From the NCBI GenBank assembly GCA_005772945.1, contig SXIE01000065.1:1-7209 (forward strand): DNA of 7,209 nt, given 5' to 3'. Below, one piece after another: positions 5,473 through 7,209 of the stretch. Position 1 is the stretch's first letter. Each line of letters starts with the position of its first letter. Below the pieces are notes generated by a model. It worked only from the letters and a program-made list of their open reading frames with translations, did no database searches and had not been told where the DNA came from. Origin of the DNA: Pseudomonadota bacterium. GTDB taxonomy: Bacteria > Myxococcota > UBA9042 > PHBI01. Both the position numbers and the translations under genes were made by a program.

Positions 5473-7014
5473 TCAGCTACGGAACTCATACGTGTGCGCG
5501 CCCAGCGTCGCGCCGTCCGCGTCGATGAAGCTCGCGACGATCGTCGGCGGTGACGCGAAGGGGTCGCACACGAACTTCACGTAGTTGTTCGTGCCCGTCA
5601 GGAACACCCACTGGCCCGGGCTGTAGGTCTCGAGCGCCTCCCACGACGGGTTCGTGAGGTTCGCAGCCTGGCCCATGAAGATCTCGTATTGATTGAAGAA
5701 GTCGCCGTTCGGCGGATCGATGTGGGCCATGCAGCCGAAGTGGAAATCGCCCGAGAGCCAGAGCGTGCCGGGGATCTCGCCGACGTGTTGCAGCATCTCG
5801 GTGCGCGTCGGCTCGTAGCCGTCCCAGCGGTCTTTGTCCTGCGGGTACTGCGGCGGCATCTTCGTGACGGGCACGCTATTGACGATGATCTTGAACGTGC
5901 ACGGGCTGTCGCGCAGGCCCGTCTTGAGCCAGGCGGTTTGCGCCGGGCTCAGGTAGATCGGGTCGGCGGTGTTGCGCGTCGAGGGCTTGCGCTCGCCGCG
6001 GCAGTCCAAGATGAAGAGCTCGACGGTCTTGCCCCACCGATAGTTGCGCCAGATCCGGAACTCGCCGCTGGCGGGCTGGCGCATGGCGATGTGGTCGAGG
6101 AACGCCTTCTTGGCGGCCGCGAGCTGCGCCGTCGGGATCGTCTCGGGGTTCCAGTTGTCGTCGACCTCGTGGTCGTCCCAGGAGGCGTAGGTCGCGACGC
6201 GCGAGAGGAGCGCACGATAGCCGTCGGAGTCGAACGAGGCCCGCCACTTGGCGTAGTACTGCGCGAGGGTCTCGGCGCCGTCGCAGTAGGTCGTGTCGCC
6301 CGCGAGCAGGAAGAAGTCGAGCTCGGCATCGGCGGCGCGGTTGAGGACGCGGAAGGGCTGCCACGCGGCGTTCGCGCACGAGGTGCCGCCGAAGGTGACG
6401 ACGCGCTCGGCGTCCGCGGCCATGACGGTCCGGAAGCGCCCGATCGGGCTGCGTCCGAGCGGGGCGTCCGGCGTCGTGCCGCGCACGAGGAACGCGTAGC
6501 GATAGAGCGTGTCGGGGGCGAGGCCGGCGACGATGCTGTGGACGAACTTGCCGCCGCTGGTCGCGTCGAGGACGGCGGCCTCTTAAACGTAGAGGCGGCC
6601 GGATTGGACGCCGGAGCCGTTCTCGAAGACCACGAGGTCGAGCTGTCCGCTCCCGGTGTAGCGCGTCCAGAGGCAGGCGCCGTCCGCGGTCGCGTCGCCG
6701 GCTTGGACCGCGAAGAGGAACTCCGACTGCTCGCGCTCGGGGACGGTCGCGGGATCGAAGGTGCCGATGACGATCGGGCCGCTGTCGACCTCCGGCACGT
6801 CCGCGACCTCGGCGGTCGTTTCGGTTGCTTCGATCTCGGTCTCCAAGGCCGCGTCGGGCGCGGCCGTGTCGGCGGTGTCGGGCGTCGCGTCGGCGCCGTC
6901 CGTCCCGTCGGGAGCGGCGTCGGCTGCCTTCTTGGGGTCGTCGCTGCACGCGGCGGCGAGCACGGTGGCAGAGGCGACCTGGACGAACTGACGACGAGAG
7001 ACGCTGGACGGCAT
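5473..7014 (-). pseudogene. PhoD-like alkaline phosphatase/phosphodiesterase, Tat lipoprotein, interrupted by an in-frame TAA
   Basis: One frame from ATG 7014 to TGA 5473 would encode 513 residues but contains TAA at codon 144 (6583-6585). Coding continues in the same frame on both sides (GRLYV, stop, EAAVLDATSGGKFVHSIVAG), so this is one nonsense codon and not a frameshift. The N-terminus has a twin-arginine motif (SRRQFVQ) and a LAAAC lipobox (Cys23), indicating folded export and lipidation. A Thr/Asp/Ala/Glu linker follows (about 24-80), then a beta-sandwich N-domain (about 85-195, GLAPDTLYRYAFLV) and the metallophosphatase core with GDTTYCDG, WDDHEVDDNW and LSGDFHFGCMAHID, the metal-binding motifs of the family. 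PhoD enzymes cleave phosphodiesters and monoesters outside the cytoplasm for phosphate scavenging. A restart after the stop (GTG at 6486, for example) would lack the signal and part of the N-domain. No Shine-Dalgarno precedes ATG 7014, and an in-frame TAG 12 bases upstream rules out a longer start. Alternatives are a sequencing error or readthrough. Confidence 0.85.
6573..6601. other. Imperfect stem-loop enclosing the premature stop of the phosphatase gene
   Basis: Arms 6573-6583 and 6591-6601 pair at ten of eleven positions (one G-G mismatch, 6577/6597) around a 7-nt loop, TAAACGT on the plus strand. In the mRNA the UAA codon sits at the 3' edge of the loop and runs into the stem. The hairpin may have promoted a mutation or sequencing error, or it may simply reflect G+C-rich coding sequence. 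Confidence 0.45.
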
Positions 7015-7096
7015 GTGCGGAAACTAGCGCACCGCAGGGCCCGTGAAAACCCGTATCGAGGCGCCTAGGACGCCGACCGGGTTGCGCGTCCATACT

Positions 7097-7209
7097 TCAT
7101 GCGGCAATCCGTGCCTGAATGACTTCGAGGTTTCCGAGAGCGCAGGTGCGTCGAAGGTCGAAGAGGTTGTTGCGGACCCCTCGATATCGAGCGCGAGGTC
7201 CCTGTCGTC
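7097..7209 (-). CDS. C-terminal end of a probable DDE transposase (partial, runs off window edge)
   Basis: Read on the minus strand, the last 36 codons before TGA (7097-7099) give a protein-like end: RYRGVRNNLFDLRR, then TCALGNLEVIQARIAA. An RYRGxRxNxFDLRR block followed by a hydrophobic AxxxNLxxI helix is, to my recollection, how several IS4/IS5/IS1182-like DDE transposases end: the basic and aromatic residues close the catalytic fold after the final Glu. The other minus-strand frame that stays open (to the TAG at 7024) reads as unstructured sequence. The DDE residues, start and left inverted repeat are outside the window, so completeness cannot be assessed. The gene reads in the same direction as the phosphatase, with 82 bp between its stop and that start. 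One IS end should lie in that gap, but no terminal repeat can be proved without its partner. Confidence 0.5.
   Translation of the reverse strand, partial: RQGPRARYRGVRNNLFDLRRTCALGNLEVIQARIAA

Noticed and set aside
6583..6585. Selenocysteine, pyrrolysine or frameshift explanation for the phosphatase interruption
   Set aside because: The codon is TAA, not TGA or TAG, and the frame is identical on both sides. The other genes end in TGA or TAA normally, so stop reassignment is not supported.
5689..7068. A 459-codon plus-strand frame antisense to the phosphatase gene, crossing the premature stop
   Set aside because: The composition is an Arg/Gly/Ala/Val/Glu mixture without motifs, while the opposite strand shows clear PhoD catalytic motifs.
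7059..7069. Overlapping palindromes AGGCGCCT and CCTAGG upstream of the phosphatase gene
   Set aside because: They are short and could be chance or part of an insertion-sequence end. There is no partner repeat in the window to test this.

Overview
The window is visibly G+C-rich, with G or C in most third codon positions, and encodes an envelope-focused gene set. PEGA-domain proteins, von Willebrand factor A (VWA) lipoproteins with Thr/Asp/Glu-rich linkers, a Tat-type lipoprotein and a stand-alone tolB are together typical of Myxococcota and related (former delta-) proteobacteria. That placement is an inference from gene content; there is no rRNA or other decisive marker here.

Layout, left to right. 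(1) Positions 1-162 (+) hold the last 53 codons of hemF, coproporphyrinogen III oxidase. A short G+C hairpin separates it from a convergent minus-strand group. (2) That group, read right to left, is a secreted PEGA-domain protein (3053-2349), a metallo-beta-lactamase-fold hydrolase 16 bp downstream (2332-1499), and a VWA-domain lipoprotein 93 bp further on (1405-200). (3) A 163-bp divergent intergenic region (3054-3216) carries a candidate minus-strand promoter and a perfect inverted repeat. It separates the PEGA gene from tolB (3217-4530, +). The tolB stop overlaps the GTG start of a helical-repeat (TPR-like) lipoprotein (4527-5453, +). (4) Convergent to that pair is a PhoD-like phosphodiesterase/alkaline phosphatase gene (7014-5473, -) with a Tat lipoprotein signal. 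It is interrupted by one in-frame TAA at 6583-6585. (5) At the right edge, 7209-7097 (-) holds the C-terminal end of what looks like a DDE transposase, 82 bp upstream of the phosphatase start.

Most products are exported: PEGA protein, TolB, two or three lipoproteins and the phosphatase. TolB plus the coupled lipoprotein probably serve outer-membrane/Tol-Pal integrity. The PEGA and VWA proteins are likely surface or periplasmic interaction modules. HemF (heme synthesis) and the MBL hydrolase are cytoplasmic. No CRISPR array, tRNA, rRNA or defence system was seen. The clearest anomaly is the PhoD-like gene: one nonsense codon lying inside an imperfect hairpin, next to a probable insertion-sequence remnant. 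I see no convincing new multi-gene system.
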